Source of the DNA: CAG-390 sp964384555
Lineage (GTDB): Bacteria > Bacillota > Clostridia > Oscillospirales > CAG-272
DNA: 20,564 nucleotides
Direction: 5' to 3'
NCBI GenBank assembly: GCA_964384555.1
Contig: CAYLLA010000031.1
Location: 1-20,564, forward strand
The position numbers and the translations under genes were made by a program. Below are positions 12,988 through 20,564 of the stretch, one piece after another. The first letter of the stretch is position 1. Each line of letters begins with the position of its first letter. The notes below the pieces were generated by a model that saw only the letters and a program-made list of their open reading frames with translations, did not search any database and was not told where the DNA came from.

Positions 12988-14223
12988 ATGAAAACAACTC
13001 ACACCACCAACAAACAGACACGCTCTGCAAAAAGAAAAGCAAGTGCATTCTTTAAGATGCTCACCTCCCTCTCGCTTGCCGCACTTATGCTCGTAGGACT
13101 TTGTGCGTGCGGCGCAAAGGAAGAATGGCCGGTAGATAAAGAGACCGGACTTACCGAGTTTTTGATTGGCGGTATCGGTCCGACAACAGGCGAGCATGCA
13201 AACTACGGTAACTCTGTTAAAAACGGCGCACAGCTGGCTGTAAACGAGATCAATGCCGCCGGCGGCGTTAACGGCTTTAAATTCGTTCTTAACTTCCAGG
13301 ATTCACAGGGCAGTGCCGAATCTGCAGTTTCTGCATACGGCATGCAGATGGATCTTGGCATGAAGGTAAGCCTTGGCGGAACACTTTCCGGCGAGAACGC
13401 ATCGATAGTTGCGGCGTCAGTTGCAGATGAGATGTTCCTGCTCACTCCCTCCGCTTCCTCTATCAACGCCATCTCAGCAAGCGACCACGCTTTCCGTATC
13501 TGCTTCAGCGACCCCTACCAGGGCACAGCCTCCGCGCAGTACATCCACCAGTACGGCCTTGCCACAAAGGTTGCCGTTATCTACGACAGCGGCCTTGACT
13601 ACTGCCAGGGACTTTTTGATACCTTCTCTGCCGAATGCAAGAAGCTCGGCATCGAGATCCTGACCGTTCAGACATACACCAGCAGCACCAACACCGACTT
13701 CTCCGCTCAGATCGCCGCCGTTAAGGCATCCGGCGCTGACCTTGTATTCCTCCCCATCTACGCCGCAGATGCAGCAAAGATCCTCACCCAGGCCGCGCAG
13801 ACAGCCGCTTTTGAGGGCATGATCCCCTTTGGTTGCGATGGTCTTGACGGTCTTATCGGAAAAATGGAGAACAATGAAAAGCACGCCGAGGGCGTTATGC
13901 TGCTTACTCCCTTTGCAGCCGATGACCCCGCCGAGAACACACAGGCATTCGTTTCCGCATACAAAGCCAACTTTAACTCTGTTCCCGACCAGTTTGCCGC
14001 CGATGCATACGATGCAGTATACGTTGTAGCCGAGGCTCTTAAGACCGCAAAGGTCACATCCGAGGATCGCGAAAATGTAAGCGAGCGTCTGGCAGCCGCT
14101 ATGACCTCCCTGAAATATGACGGACTTACCGGTTCGATGACATGGGAAGCCAACGGTGATACACAGAAGAACGCCAAGGCGATGGTCATCAAGAACGGCG
14201 TAGCTGTTCTCTACCAGCCCTGA
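12988..14223 (+). CDS. livJ: Branched-chain amino-acid ABC transporter, substrate-binding lipoprotein
   Basis: The 411-residue protein is a type I periplasmic-binding-fold lipoprotein (Leu/Ile/Val-BP family). It has a basic N-terminus, a hydrophobic core and a lipobox LCAC with Cys41 as the lipid anchor. The mature part begins with EFLIGGIGPTTGEHANYG, then NGAQLAVNEINAAGGVNGF, and a DAVYVVAEALKTA helix near the end, all typical of this family. It binds the amino acid outside the cell and delivers it to LivHM. CAAGGAGAAAA precedes the ATG by 8-9 nt; an ATG at codon 24 would also give a signal peptide but lacks a site. It is the first gene of livJHMGF. Substrate range (Leu, Ile, Val or another amino acid) cannot be fixed from sequence. 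Confidence 0.93.
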   Translation: MKTTHTTNKQTRSAKRKASAFFKMLTSLSLAALMLVGLCACGAKEEWPVDKETGLTEFLIGGIGPTTGEHANYGNSVKNGAQLAVNEINAAGGVNGFKFVLNFQDSQGSAESAVSAYGMQMDLGMKVSLGGTLSGENASIVAASVADEMFLLTPSASSINAISASDHAFRICFSDPYQGTASAQYIHQYGLATKVAVIYDSGLDYCQGLFDTFSAECKKLGIEILTVQTYTSSTNTDFSAQIAAVKASGADLVFLPIYAADAAKILTQAAQTAAFEGMIPFGCDGLDGLIGKMENNEKHAEGVMLLTPFAADDPAENTQAFVSAYKANFNSVPDQFAADAYDAVYVVAEALKTAKVTSEDRENVSERLAAAMTSLKYDGLTGSMTWEANGDTQKNAKAMVIKNGVAVLYQP

Positions 14224-14298
14224 CACGGGAAACAGACAGAAAAAACTTCCGATTATAATTTATAATTAAAAGTTATAATTTATGATCCATTAAAATCC

Positions 14299-14320
14299 GC
14301 GGGCGGCCACGGCCGCCCGC
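14299..14320 (+). repeat. GC-rich perfect hairpin between livJ and livH
   Basis: GCGGGCGGC, loop CACG, then GCCGCCCGC: 9 bp with no T-run after it. An AT-rich stretch with TTATAA repeats (about 14251-14285) precedes it. A hairpin here probably protects the livJ message and lowers livHMGF expression, matching the need for more binding protein than permease. Confidence 0.65.
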
Positions 14321-14339
14321 CAAGATCAAGGAAAGCATT

Positions 14340-15218
14340 ATGACGACATTAATTCAAACACTAATAAACGGACTGCGGCTTGGCAGTATATACGCATTGA
14401 TGGCTCTGGGCTACACCATGGTGTACGGCATTGCCAAAATGCTGAACTTTGCCCACGGTGATATTATCATGGTGGGTGCTTATGCCGTTATATCAACGGT
14501 ATCTCTTGCAAAAATGCCCGGTGTGGTAGGAGTTATTGTAAGTGTGGTCGTTTGCGTGCTCCTTGGTGTGACCATTGAGTTTTTGGCCTACCGCCCCCTC
14601 CGCCGCGCCCCCTCCCTTACCGTGCTGATAACCGCCATCGGCGTCAGCTACCTGCTGCAGAGCTTGGCACTTTTGATATTTAAATCAGAGCCGCGGCCCT
14701 TCCCCGAGATAATCGACCTGCCGGTATTTCATTTTGGCGAGGTGGTCGTGGACGGCACTACACTGCTGACCCTTGCCATCACCGCGCTGATAATGATCGC
14801 GCTCTCTCTGTTCATCAACATGACAAAGCTCGGCAAGGCAATGCGTGCCGTATCCGAGGATAAGGACGCCGCCGAGCTTATGGGCATCAGTGTTAACCGC
14901 ACGATCACCATGACCTTTGCCATAGGTTCTGCCCTTGCGGCGGTGGCCAGCATCTTTTACGGTGCTACCTACACCTACATCAAGCCCACCACCGGTTCAA
15001 TGCCCGGCATTAAAGCCTTTACGGCGGCGGTGTTCGGCGGCATCGGCTCGATACCCGGCGCTATGCTTGGCGGTATCATGCTTGGTGTTATAGAACAGCT
15101 CTCCCAAACCTATTTTTCCACCCTTTGGACCAACGCCGTTGTGTTTGGAGTTTTGGTATTGGTGCTCGTTGTAAAGCCCACGGGACTTCTTGGCAAAAAG
15201 ATAAGCGAAAAGGTGTAA
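14340..15218 (+). CDS. livH: Branched-chain amino-acid ABC transporter permease LivH
   Basis: The 292-residue polytopic membrane protein begins TLIQTLINGLRLGSIYALMA and has GYTMVYGIAKMLNFAHGD, the hallmark of LivH permeases. The conserved cytoplasmic coupling segment reads GKAMRAVSEDKDAAELMGI (about 161-179), followed by AFTAAVFGGIGSIPGAMLGG. About eight hydrophobic helices are visible. It pairs with LivM to form the channel. AAGGAAAG lies 5-7 nt before the ATG. livM follows after 13 nt. Confidence 0.94.
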   Translation: MTTLIQTLINGLRLGSIYALMALGYTMVYGIAKMLNFAHGDIIMVGAYAVISTVSLAKMPGVVGVIVSVVVCVLLGVTIEFLAYRPLRRAPSLTVLITAIGVSYLLQSLALLIFKSEPRPFPEIIDLPVFHFGEVVVDGTTLLTLAITALIMIALSLFINMTKLGKAMRAVSEDKDAAELMGISVNRTITMTFAIGSALAAVASIFYGATYTYIKPTTGSMPGIKAFTAAVFGGIGSIPGAMLGGIMLGVIEQLSQTYFSTLWTNAVVFGVLVLVLVVKPTGLLGKKISEKV

Positions 15219-15231
15219 CGGAGGTGCGGCA

Positions 15232-16323
15232 ATGAAGACAAATCAAAATCAAAAGCAAACACAAGATAAGGCCCAAAAACAAAACACCCGCCGCACGTGC
15301 GGACGAAAGCTTTTAGGTCAAAACTCGCTTACCGTGATAGGAGTTGTGGTGGCATATATCGTAATAGCCGCGCTCCTCTACTCCGGTAATGTATCCCGCC
15401 AGGTGGCGGCAATGCTCATCCCGGTATCCTGCTATATAGTTTTGGCGGTATCGCTCAACCTTGTTGTGGGACTTTTGGGAGAGCTCTCCCTCGGTCACGC
15501 CGGCTTTATGGCTGTAGGCATTTTTACCGGATGCCTGTTTTCGATAGCCACAGTATCTCTGCCCATGGCGATACGTCTGCCGCTCTCAATGCTGATCGGC
15601 GGCATATGCGCCGCGGCTGTCGGCTTTGTGGTGGGACTGCCCGCCCTGCGCCTTAAGGGCGACTATCTTGCCATCGTTACCCTTGCCTGCGGTGAGATAA
15701 TCAAAACCGTTATCCTTAACCTTGATGTGACCGGCGGCGCGCTGGGACTTAACACTCAGCCGATCTACTCAAGCGCCTACGATCTTTTGCCCTACGCGGC
15801 ACTGATGGTGCTCCTGACCGTTGTGGCGGTAATGAACCTCAAAAAGTCTCGTCACGGTCGCGCGATAATGGCAATACGCGATAACCGCATCGCCGCCGAA
15901 TCCACCGGCATCAACGTAACATACTACAAGCTGATGGTATTCGTGCTTGCCGCGTTCTTGGCAGGAGCCGTCGGCGTGCTTTACGGTCACACGCTGGCCG
16001 TGGTATCCCCCACCGGATTTGACTATAACATGTCGATAGAGATCCTCGTTATCGTGGTTCTCGGCGGCATGGGCAATATAACAGGCTCGATAATAGCGGC
16101 TGTGATACTTCGTGTTCTGCCCGAAGCACTGCGTGGTCTGGATGACTTTAGAATGCTCATCTATTCCCTGCTCCTCATCACGATCATGCTGCTTAACGCC
16201 AACCCGAAATTTGCCGCACTCAAGGGCAGATGGTCGGTAAAGAACTTTATTAAATTTTTAAAGCACAACAAGAAAAAAGAGCAAACGGAGCAAACGGATG
16301 CGAAAGGAGGTACGGCAGAATGA
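15232..16323 (+). CDS. livM: Branched-chain amino-acid ABC transporter permease LivM
   Basis: The 363-residue permease has a polar, Gln/Lys-rich N-terminus of about 30 residues, then several helices with LNLVVGLLGELSLGHAGFMAVG, LRLKGDYLAIVTLACGEI, and the coupling segment HGRAIMAIRDNRIAAESTGI, which are LivM signatures. VVLGGMGNITGSIIAA marks the last helices. The C-terminus is Lys/Glu-rich. CGGAGG lies 7 nt upstream of the ATG. Its last codons contain the ribosome-binding site of livG, and its TGA overlaps the livG ATG by 4 nt, so the two are translationally coupled. Confidence 0.94.
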   Translation: MKTNQNQKQTQDKAQKQNTRRTCGRKLLGQNSLTVIGVVVAYIVIAALLYSGNVSRQVAAMLIPVSCYIVLAVSLNLVVGLLGELSLGHAGFMAVGIFTGCLFSIATVSLPMAIRLPLSMLIGGICAAAVGFVVGLPALRLKGDYLAIVTLACGEIIKTVILNLDVTGGALGLNTQPIYSSAYDLLPYAALMVLLTVVAVMNLKKSRHGRAIMAIRDNRIAAESTGINVTYYKLMVFVLAAFLAGAVGVLYGHTLAVVSPTGFDYNMSIEILVIVVLGGMGNITGSIIAAVILRVLPEALRGLDDFRMLIYSLLLITIMLLNANPKFAALKGRWSVKNFIKFLKHNKKKEQTEQTDAKGGTAE

Positions 16324-17204
16324 ACAGGGATGAGAAAAGATTTTTAAAGCAAAGCCCCTCGGCATCACCCTTGGTGCCGCTCCCCACGAATGCATTCGTA
16401 CCTCAGCGCGATCTTAAGACTGCGCCGGTGCTTGAGGCCGTACACCTTGGCGTAAGCTTTGGTGGTCTTAACGCAGTTGATGACTTTTCTCTGGTCATCG
16501 GTCGTACCGAGATAGCGGGACTTATAGGTCCCAACGGTGCGGGCAAGACTACGGTATTTAATCTGCTTACGAATGTTTATCAGCCTACACGCGGAAATAT
16601 AATGCTTAACGGTTACAGCACCGCGGGCAAGACCACCGCGCAGGTCAACAAGATGGGCATTGCCAGAACATTTCAAAACATTCGTTTGTTTGGCGCCATG
16701 AGCGTGCTTGATAACGTTAAAGTCGGTCTGCACAACTCAATGAAAGAAAATCTGCTTGCCGCAGTAAGCCACACCTTTGGCTATCGCGGTGAGGAACGAC
16801 GCGCCGATGCCAGAGCCATGGAGCTGCTTGACTTTTTCGGTATGTCGGATCTCGCGGCCGCCCCTGCGGGCAGCCTTCCCTACGGTGCACAGCGCAGACT
16901 TGAGATAGTCCGCGCCCTTGCTACCCGCCCCGCCATTTTACTGCTTGACGAGCCCGCCGCGGGCATGAACCCGCACGAGACCGAAGAGCTGATGGAAAAT
17001 ATAATTCGGATACGCGATACATTTGGCATTGCGATAATGCTCATCGAACACGATATGCGCCTTGTTATGAACATTTGCGAGGGCATTTGCGTGCTTGACC
17101 ACGGTAAGGTGATAGCCAAGGGCTCGCCCGAAGATATTCAAAATAACGAGCAGGTGATAACAGCCTACCTCGGAAAGAAAAAGGAGACATCCGAAAATGC
17201 TTGA
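16320..17204 (+). CDS. livG: Branched-chain amino-acid ABC transporter ATPase LivG
   Basis: The 294-residue ATPase has Walker A GPNGAGKTT (70-78), the LivG-type signature LPYGAQRRLE (186-195, in place of LSGGQ), Walker B ILLLDEPAAGMNP (206 on) and the H-loop IEHDM. ARTFQNIRLF is the conserved Q-loop region. It powers uptake together with LivF. A proline-rich N-terminal extension of about 35 residues comes before the usual start of the domain (VLEAVHLGVSFGG); the ATG at 16320 is favoured by GAAAGGAGG upstream and by the 4-nt overlap with livM. Its end overlaps livF by 8 nt. Confidence 0.95.
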   Translation: MNRDEKRFLKQSPSASPLVPLPTNAFVPQRDLKTAPVLEAVHLGVSFGGLNAVDDFSLVIGRTEIAGLIGPNGAGKTTVFNLLTNVYQPTRGNIMLNGYSTAGKTTAQVNKMGIARTFQNIRLFGAMSVLDNVKVGLHNSMKENLLAAVSHTFGYRGEERRADARAMELLDFFGMSDLAAAPAGSLPYGAQRRLEIVRALATRPAILLLDEPAAGMNPHETEELMENIIRIRDTFGIAIMLIEHDMRLVMNICEGICVLDHGKVIAKGSPEDIQNNEQVITAYLGKKKETSENA

Positions 17205-17895
17205 TGTACGCAACATAAATGTATATTACGGCAACATACACGCCCTTAAGGATGTATCCTTCACAGTAAACACCGGCGAGATAGTTGCGCTGATAGGCGC
17301 AAACGGTGCCGGAAAATCAACGACCCTCAAAACGGTATCCGGGCTTTTGCGCTCGCGTACCGGAGATATAACCTTCAACGGCAAGAGCATTGCCCACACC
17401 GAGCCATATAAATTGGTATCAGAGGGGCTTGCGCATGTCCCGGAGGGACGACGCATCTTTTTGCAGATGACGGTAATGGAGAATCTTGAGATGGGTGCTT
17501 ACACCCGGCGCGACGGAATGAAAGAAGACATAGCCGACGTTTTTGCTCGTTTCCCTCGCCTTAAGCACCGCAAAAATCAAGTAGCCGGTACACTTTCCGG
17601 CGGCGAACAGCAAATGCTTGCCATGGGTCGCGCCCTTATGAGCCACCCCAAGCTTTTGATGCTTGACGAGCCCTCGATGGGTCTTGCGCCGATACTTGTA
17701 CAGCAGATATTTGATATCATCAAGGAGCTTCACAAGGCCGGCACGACGATACTGCTCGTTGAGCAGAACGCCGAGATGGCTCTTGCCATCGCCGACCGTG
17801 CCTATGTTTGCGAATCGGGGCGGATAGTTCTTTCCGGCACCGGCGCCGAGCTTGCCGCCAGCGACAGCATAAAGCGTGCATATCTCGGAGGGTGA
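17197..17895 (+). CDS. livF: Branched-chain amino-acid ABC transporter ATPase LivF
   Basis: The 232-residue ATPase starts MLDVRNINVYYGNIHALKDV and has Walker A GANGAGKST, the LivF-typical HVPEGRRIFLQMTVMENLEMGAY, signature LSGGEQQMLAMGRAL and Walker B LLMLDEPSMGLAP. The length is normal for LivF. AAAGGAG (17179-17185) lies about 11 nt upstream, inside livG. It is the last gene of the operon; a strong terminator follows 33 nt after the stop. Confidence 0.95.
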   Translation: MLDVRNINVYYGNIHALKDVSFTVNTGEIVALIGANGAGKSTTLKTVSGLLRSRTGDITFNGKSIAHTEPYKLVSEGLAHVPEGRRIFLQMTVMENLEMGAYTRRDGMKEDIADVFARFPRLKHRKNQVAGTLSGGEQQMLAMGRALMSHPKLLMLDEPSMGLAPILVQQIFDIIKELHKAGTTILLVEQNAEMALAIADRAYVCESGRIVLSGTGAELAASDSIKRAYLGG

Positions 17896-17928
17896 ACCGA
17901 TAGTGCAGGAGCCACTGCTCTTGCGCTC

Positions 17929-17962
17929 AAAACGGCGTGACCGCGTGTCACGCCGTTTTTTT
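17929..17962 (+). terminator. Intrinsic terminator of the liv operon
   Basis: AAAACGGCGTGA (17929-17940) pairs with TCACGCCGTTTT (17948-17959) around a 7-nt loop, followed by a T-run to 17962. This is a textbook rho-independent terminator and defines the end of livJHMGF. Confidence 0.93.
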
Positions 17963-17972
17963 GCAGCAACTA

Positions 17973-18001
17973 TTGATTTTTTTGCGCAGGTATGATAAAA
18001 T
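17973..18001 (+). promoter_or_regulatory. Sigma-A promoter of the nitroreductase gene
   Basis: TTGATT (17973-17978), a 17-nt spacer and TAAAAT (17996-18001) with TG one base upstream (extended -10). It begins only 10 nt after the liv terminator, which makes a new transcription unit likely. Confidence 0.75.
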
Positions 18002-18032
18002 AGAAAAAAAGACAGCCAAAAAGGAGTCTATC

Positions 18033-18551
18033 ATGGAAGCATACACCGATCTTATCACACGCCGAAGCGTTCGCCAATACAAAAACACGCCTGTACCGCG
18101 CGAACTGATAGAGCGCGTAATAAACGCCGGACTGCACGCGCCGTCCGGTCTTAACAAGCAGTCACCGATAATCGTTGCGGTGACGGACAAAGCCCTGCGC
18201 GACAGGATAGCGCAGCTCAACGCCGCCGTGATGGGGCGAGATACCGATCCGTTTTACGGCGCACCGGTAGTGCTTGTGGTACTGGCAAACAAAAATGTGC
18301 CGACATACGTATATGACGGCAGCCTTACAATGGGCAATCTTATGCTTGCGGCGCACGAATGCGGGCTTGGCAGCTGTTGGATACACCGCGCACGCGAGGT
18401 GTTTGACAGTACCGAGGGGCGCGAGATATTGGCATCCCTCGGCATCAGCGGAGATTACGAGGGAATAGGCAACTGCATACTCGGCTTTGCCGATACCGAG
18501 CTGCCCCAACCCGCCGAACGGCGCGAGGGCCGCGTATTTTGGGCAGAATAA
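18033..18551 (+). CDS. Nitroreductase-family flavoprotein
   Basis: The 172-residue protein belongs to the FMN-dependent nitroreductase family: TRRSVRQYK (9-17) and HAPSGLNKQ (35-43) are the usual FMN-phosphate-binding segments, and GSLTMGNLMLAAHECGLGSCWI is the conserved helix near the flavin. Such enzymes reduce nitro or quinone-like compounds or act on unknown substrates with NAD(P)H; the physiological substrate is not predictable. AAGGAG is 6 nt upstream of the ATG at 18033; a longer open frame from 17937 runs through the promoter and terminator and is excluded. The hydrolase gene follows after 13 nt. Confidence 0.9.
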   Translation: MEAYTDLITRRSVRQYKNTPVPRELIERVINAGLHAPSGLNKQSPIIVAVTDKALRDRIAQLNAAVMGRDTDPFYGAPVVLVVLANKNVPTYVYDGSLTMGNLMLAAHECGLGSCWIHRAREVFDSTEGREILASLGISGDYEGIGNCILGFADTELPQPAERREGRVFWAE

Positions 18552-18564
18552 GAAATAAATAAAA

Positions 18565-19464
18565 ATGAAAGCCGCAAAAAAGTACGCAATAGACCCAGAG
18601 TTGCACCGCTATGCCCTGGGCATGCCATTCTCCCCCGTCATACTGCGCATGGCACGACTGCCGATGCGAGCCATGTACGCCATGACAACTATCAGTCGCG
18701 ACATAAAACATCGCCGATCGACCGCAGGCGGCGTGCGCCTTGATATATTTGAGCCGAGCGGATGCACCGAGCGCACGCCCTGCCTTTTGTATCTCCACGG
18801 CGGCGGATTTGGCTACATGGCCGCGCCATATCACAAGCAGGCGGCGACCGATTATGCCCGCGGCGCGGGTTGCCGCGTTATCTGCCCGGATTACCGCCTG
18901 CTCCCCCGACACCCCTACCCTGCCGCCGCAGATGACTGCCGCCGCGCGTTTGAGTGGGTGCGTGAGTACTACCCGCACGCGCCGATAGGGCTTGCCGGGG
19001 ACAGCGCAGGCGCGGCCTTGGCGACCACACTTGCAATGGATGTAAGCGCCGCGGTGCGGTGTTTGTTGCTTGTATATCCTGTTTGTGACGATGCGTGCAA
19101 AACACCATCAATGGCGGCATTTGATGACACGCCGCTTTGGAACTCAAAAAACAATACCGTAATGTGGCGGCTGTACCTTGGCGGGCGGCAGGGCGATGCG
19201 GATACCGCCGCGGCAGTGCCCGCGCGATGTGCCATCCCTCCCGACATGCCACCGACATATATAGAGCTTTGCGAGTTTGATTGCCTGCACGATGAGGGTG
19301 CAAGCTTTGCCGCCGGGCTGGCCGCCGCCGGTTGCCGGGTCGATCTAAACGACACACAGGGAACGTATCACGGCTACGACATTGCCCGCGGGGCGGCAGT
19401 GACCAAAAACAACATATCCCGCCGCATTGACTTTTTGCGGCGAGAGCTTAACGATCAGGGGTGA
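18565..19464 (+). CDS. Alpha/beta hydrolase of the hormone-sensitive lipase type
   Basis: The 299-residue protein has the HSL-family oxyanion motif HGGGF (78-82), the nucleophile elbow GDSAG with Ser147, and candidate Asp239 (CEFDCLHDEG) and His269 (TYHGYD) to complete the triad. It is expected to hydrolyse small carboxylic esters in the cytoplasm; no signal peptide is seen. PDYRLLPRHPYPAAADD is the conserved HSL segment before the elbow. No Shine-Dalgarno site precedes the ATG, which sits in an A-rich stretch 13 nt after the nitroreductase stop, so translation may depend on coupling. The stop lies in a terminator hairpin. Confidence 0.88.
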   Translation: MKAAKKYAIDPELHRYALGMPFSPVILRMARLPMRAMYAMTTISRDIKHRRSTAGGVRLDIFEPSGCTERTPCLLYLHGGGFGYMAAPYHKQAATDYARGAGCRVICPDYRLLPRHPYPAAADDCRRAFEWVREYYPHAPIGLAGDSAGAALATTLAMDVSAAVRCLLLVYPVCDDACKTPSMAAFDDTPLWNSKNNTVMWRLYLGGRQGDADTAAAVPARCAIPPDMPPTYIELCEFDCLHDEGASFAAGLAAAGCRVDLNDTQGTYHGYDIARGAAVTKNNISRRIDFLRRELNDQG

Positions 19465-19481
19465 GCCTTACGGCTCACCCC
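19458..19481. terminator. Hairpin between convergent hydrolase and RNHCP genes
   Basis: GGGGTGAGCC, loop TTAC, then GGCTCACCCC: 10 bp, extendable to 11, with the hydrolase TGA inside the left arm. The T-run is poor on both strands, so termination strength is uncertain. It probably serves both convergent units. Confidence 0.62.
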
Positions 19482-19491
19482 TTAGGTGTTA

Positions 19492-19914
19492 TTAAATTTT
19501 ATCGTACTCCGCCATGCGGGCTGTCATCTCCTCGATGCGCTCAAGCGGGAACGGCGGCATGGCAACAGGTCTCATTGCAATGCTCATCAGCATCATGGGA
19601 TCATCGTCTGCCGCTATTCTGTTAGAGCTGAGTGCGCCGCATATCCTGCAACGGTGAATAATAGCCCACTCTCCCCTGCCGCGCACCCACACAGCTATCG
19701 GTTCCATAGTACCGCCACAGTCGGCGGCGCGGTCACCGGGCGTGATATCAAGGTGCATGCTGCAAAGGCAGTGCGGACAGTGGTTGCGGTGGTCGCTCCC
19801 TGCCCCTGCGGGTGTGACGAGCCGACCGCACACACGGCAGGTAAACGGCTCATCACACGGATGTGTTTTATAATAACCCTTTTCAAATCGTTTCCGTTTA
19901 TTTTCACGGTTCAT
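19492..19914 (-). CDS. RNHCP-domain zinc-ribbon protein
   Basis: The 140-residue protein contains the eponymous RNHCP motif (43-47) in SDHRNHCPHCLCSMHLD, with CxxC pairs at 26-29, 46-49 and 89-92 that should bind zinc. DCGGTMEPIAVWVR and HRCRICGALSSNRIA are the second half of the family. The function of RNHCP proteins is unknown; a nucleic-acid role has been supposed from the fold. The start is secure: TGGAGGATC lies 6 nt upstream of the ATG. It stands alone on the minus strand, with a long hairpin in its leader. Confidence 0.9.
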   Translation of the reverse strand: MNRENKRKRFEKGYYKTHPCDEPFTCRVCGRLVTPAGAGSDHRNHCPHCLCSMHLDITPGDRAADCGGTMEPIAVWVRGRGEWAIIHRCRICGALSSNRIAADDDPMMLMSIAMRPVAMPPFPLERIEEMTARMAEYDKI

Positions 19915-19942
19915 TTTGATCCTCCAAGATCCTTTGCGAACG

Positions 19943-19984
19943 CCGGGAGGATCGGCGAGACAGTTTTATTTGCCGACCTCCCGG
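19943..19984 (-). promoter_or_regulatory. Long leader hairpin upstream of the RNHCP gene
   Basis: CCGGGAGG (19943-19950) and TCGGC (19952-19956) pair with GCCGA (19972-19976) and CCTCCCGG (19977-19984): 13 bp with one bulged base and a 15-nt loop. It ends 28 nt before the start codon. Upstream on the minus strand is AAGGAG followed by a 12-codon frame from a TTG, which may be chance. The role is unknown. Confidence 0.5.
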
Positions 19985-20038
19985 TCAGCGAACCGTCTCC
20001 AAGTTAGTAGCTTTAAATTTCAAAAAGACTCCTTGTTT

Positions 20039-20057
20039 CGGCATTTGCCGTTTTTTT
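20039..20057 (+). terminator. Short hairpin with T-run between the RNHCP and dockerin genes
   Basis: CGGC, loop ATTT, GCCG, then seven Ts on the plus strand. The stem has only four strong pairs and no plus-strand gene is visible upstream, so it may be a weak terminator for transcripts from the left or chance. On the minus strand, from the dockerin gene, it has no T-run. Confidence 0.3.
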
Positions 20058-20093
20058 ATTTATGATAACGGATAAAGCCCAAGCTCTATCACA

Positions 20094-20564
20094 TTACACC
20101 AGCGGGTATGTCTCCGGGAAGAAGACATGGCGGAGGAGATAAATTGCATCGTCTGATGTGACCTTGCCGTCTTTATTGAGATCGGCGGGTTGGTTTGCGG
20201 GGTACTGATCACCAAAGAAGACATGCCTGAGGAGATATATCGCATCGTCGGAATCAACGACCTTGTTATCATCAAAATCTCCGCGGAGGTAATCGGTCTT
20301 CTTATACCCACAGGTGGTGCAAACGCCGTTATCATCAAGGGTATGCGCTTCGCGGGTATTCTTCACCTCGGCATCACAGCCGTAGTAGGTGCAAGTTTGC
20401 CAGTGTTCGGTATCGCTTGATGCGTACTCATTGCCGCCGCGGTGCGCGGAGGGGGCTATCTTGGTGTTCTCGCGCAAGACCTCTCCACACACGGTGCAGG
20501 AGGTCACGCCGCTCTCGCCTGCCCACTGCTTGATGTGATTATCCGGCTTATAGCCGACCGTCAC
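20094..20564 (-). CDS. Dockerin-containing surface protein, C-terminal fragment (runs off right edge)
   Basis: The 156 visible residues are the end of a larger secreted protein. First come Cys/His-rich knuckle repeats: CTVCG, HWQTCTYYGCD and GVCTTCGYK, each preceded by His- or Asp-rich stretches, as in large surface proteins of Clostridia. The last 65 residues form a type I dockerin: two EF-hand-like repeats, GDFDDNKVVDSDDAIYLLRH and ADLNKDGKVTSDDAIYLLRH, both followed by VFF. Dockerins bind cohesins with calcium and attach proteins to a cellulosome-like scaffold or the cell surface. The first repeat deviates from the D-x-N-x-D-G pattern. The true start, signal peptide and any catalytic domain lie outside the window. 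Confidence 0.88.
   Translation of the reverse strand: MTVGYKPDNHIKQWAGESGVTSCTVCGEVLRENTKIAPSAHRGGNEYASSDTEHWQTCTYYGCDAEVKNTREAHTLDDNGVCTTCGYKKTDYLRGDFDDNKVVDSDDAIYLLRHVFFGDQYPANQPADLNKDGKVTSDDAIYLLRHVFFPETYPLV

Noticed and set aside
13474..14226. A 250-codon open frame antisense to livJ
   Set aside because: The plus strand has a complete lipoprotein with signal peptide and ribosome-binding site; the antisense product is Gly/Cys-rich and unlike any family I know.

Overview
The window looks like a chromosomal stretch of an endospore-forming, anaerobic Clostridia-type Firmicute, probably a gut or rumen Oscillospirales-like lineage. The evidence is strong AGGAGG ribosome-binding sites, sigma-A promoters of the TTGACA-N17-TATAAT type, sporulation genes (ylmC/ymxH-like, spoVAC), an EF-G-like factor, a NifS/IscU pair, and a surface protein with a type I dockerin. 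The assignment is inference. No rRNA, tRNA, CRISPR array, insertion sequence or phage gene was recognised.

Left part (1-8246, genes on the minus strand). It starts with the first 23 codons of rpsB and its strong promoter and structured leader. Then come a YlmC/YmxH-like PRC-barrel gene, a five-helix membrane protein, an EF-G-like GTPase with its own promoter and a strong terminator, the TatD nuclease, methionyl-tRNA synthetase and NagA. The metG gene is broken by an in-frame TAG after codon 111, although TAG serves as a normal terminator for three neighbouring genes. nagA starts at a GTG and has a clear promoter.

Middle (8402-12053). A DUF4358-like lipoprotein gene converges on a two-gene minus-strand unit, a four-helix ferritin-like protein followed by an orphan spoVAC. 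That unit diverges from nifS-iscU across a compact promoter region in which both -10 boxes lie in an inverted repeat. NifS supplies sulfur to the IscU scaffold for Fe-S cluster assembly.

Right part (12054-20564). A 934-nt stretch without a confidently known gene holds a good promoter, a doubtful 116-codon ORF and two intrinsic terminators. It precedes a complete branched-chain amino-acid ABC transporter operon (livJ-livH-livM-livG-livF) closed by a textbook terminator. Then come a nitroreductase and an HSL-type alpha/beta hydrolase, a convergent RNHCP zinc-ribbon gene with a long leader hairpin, and the C-terminus of a dockerin-bearing secreted protein running off the right edge.

The points most worth a second look are the amber codon in metG, the possible attenuation leader and conflicting reading frames at 12345-12987, the symmetric divergent promoter at 10175-10228, and the structured rpsB leader.
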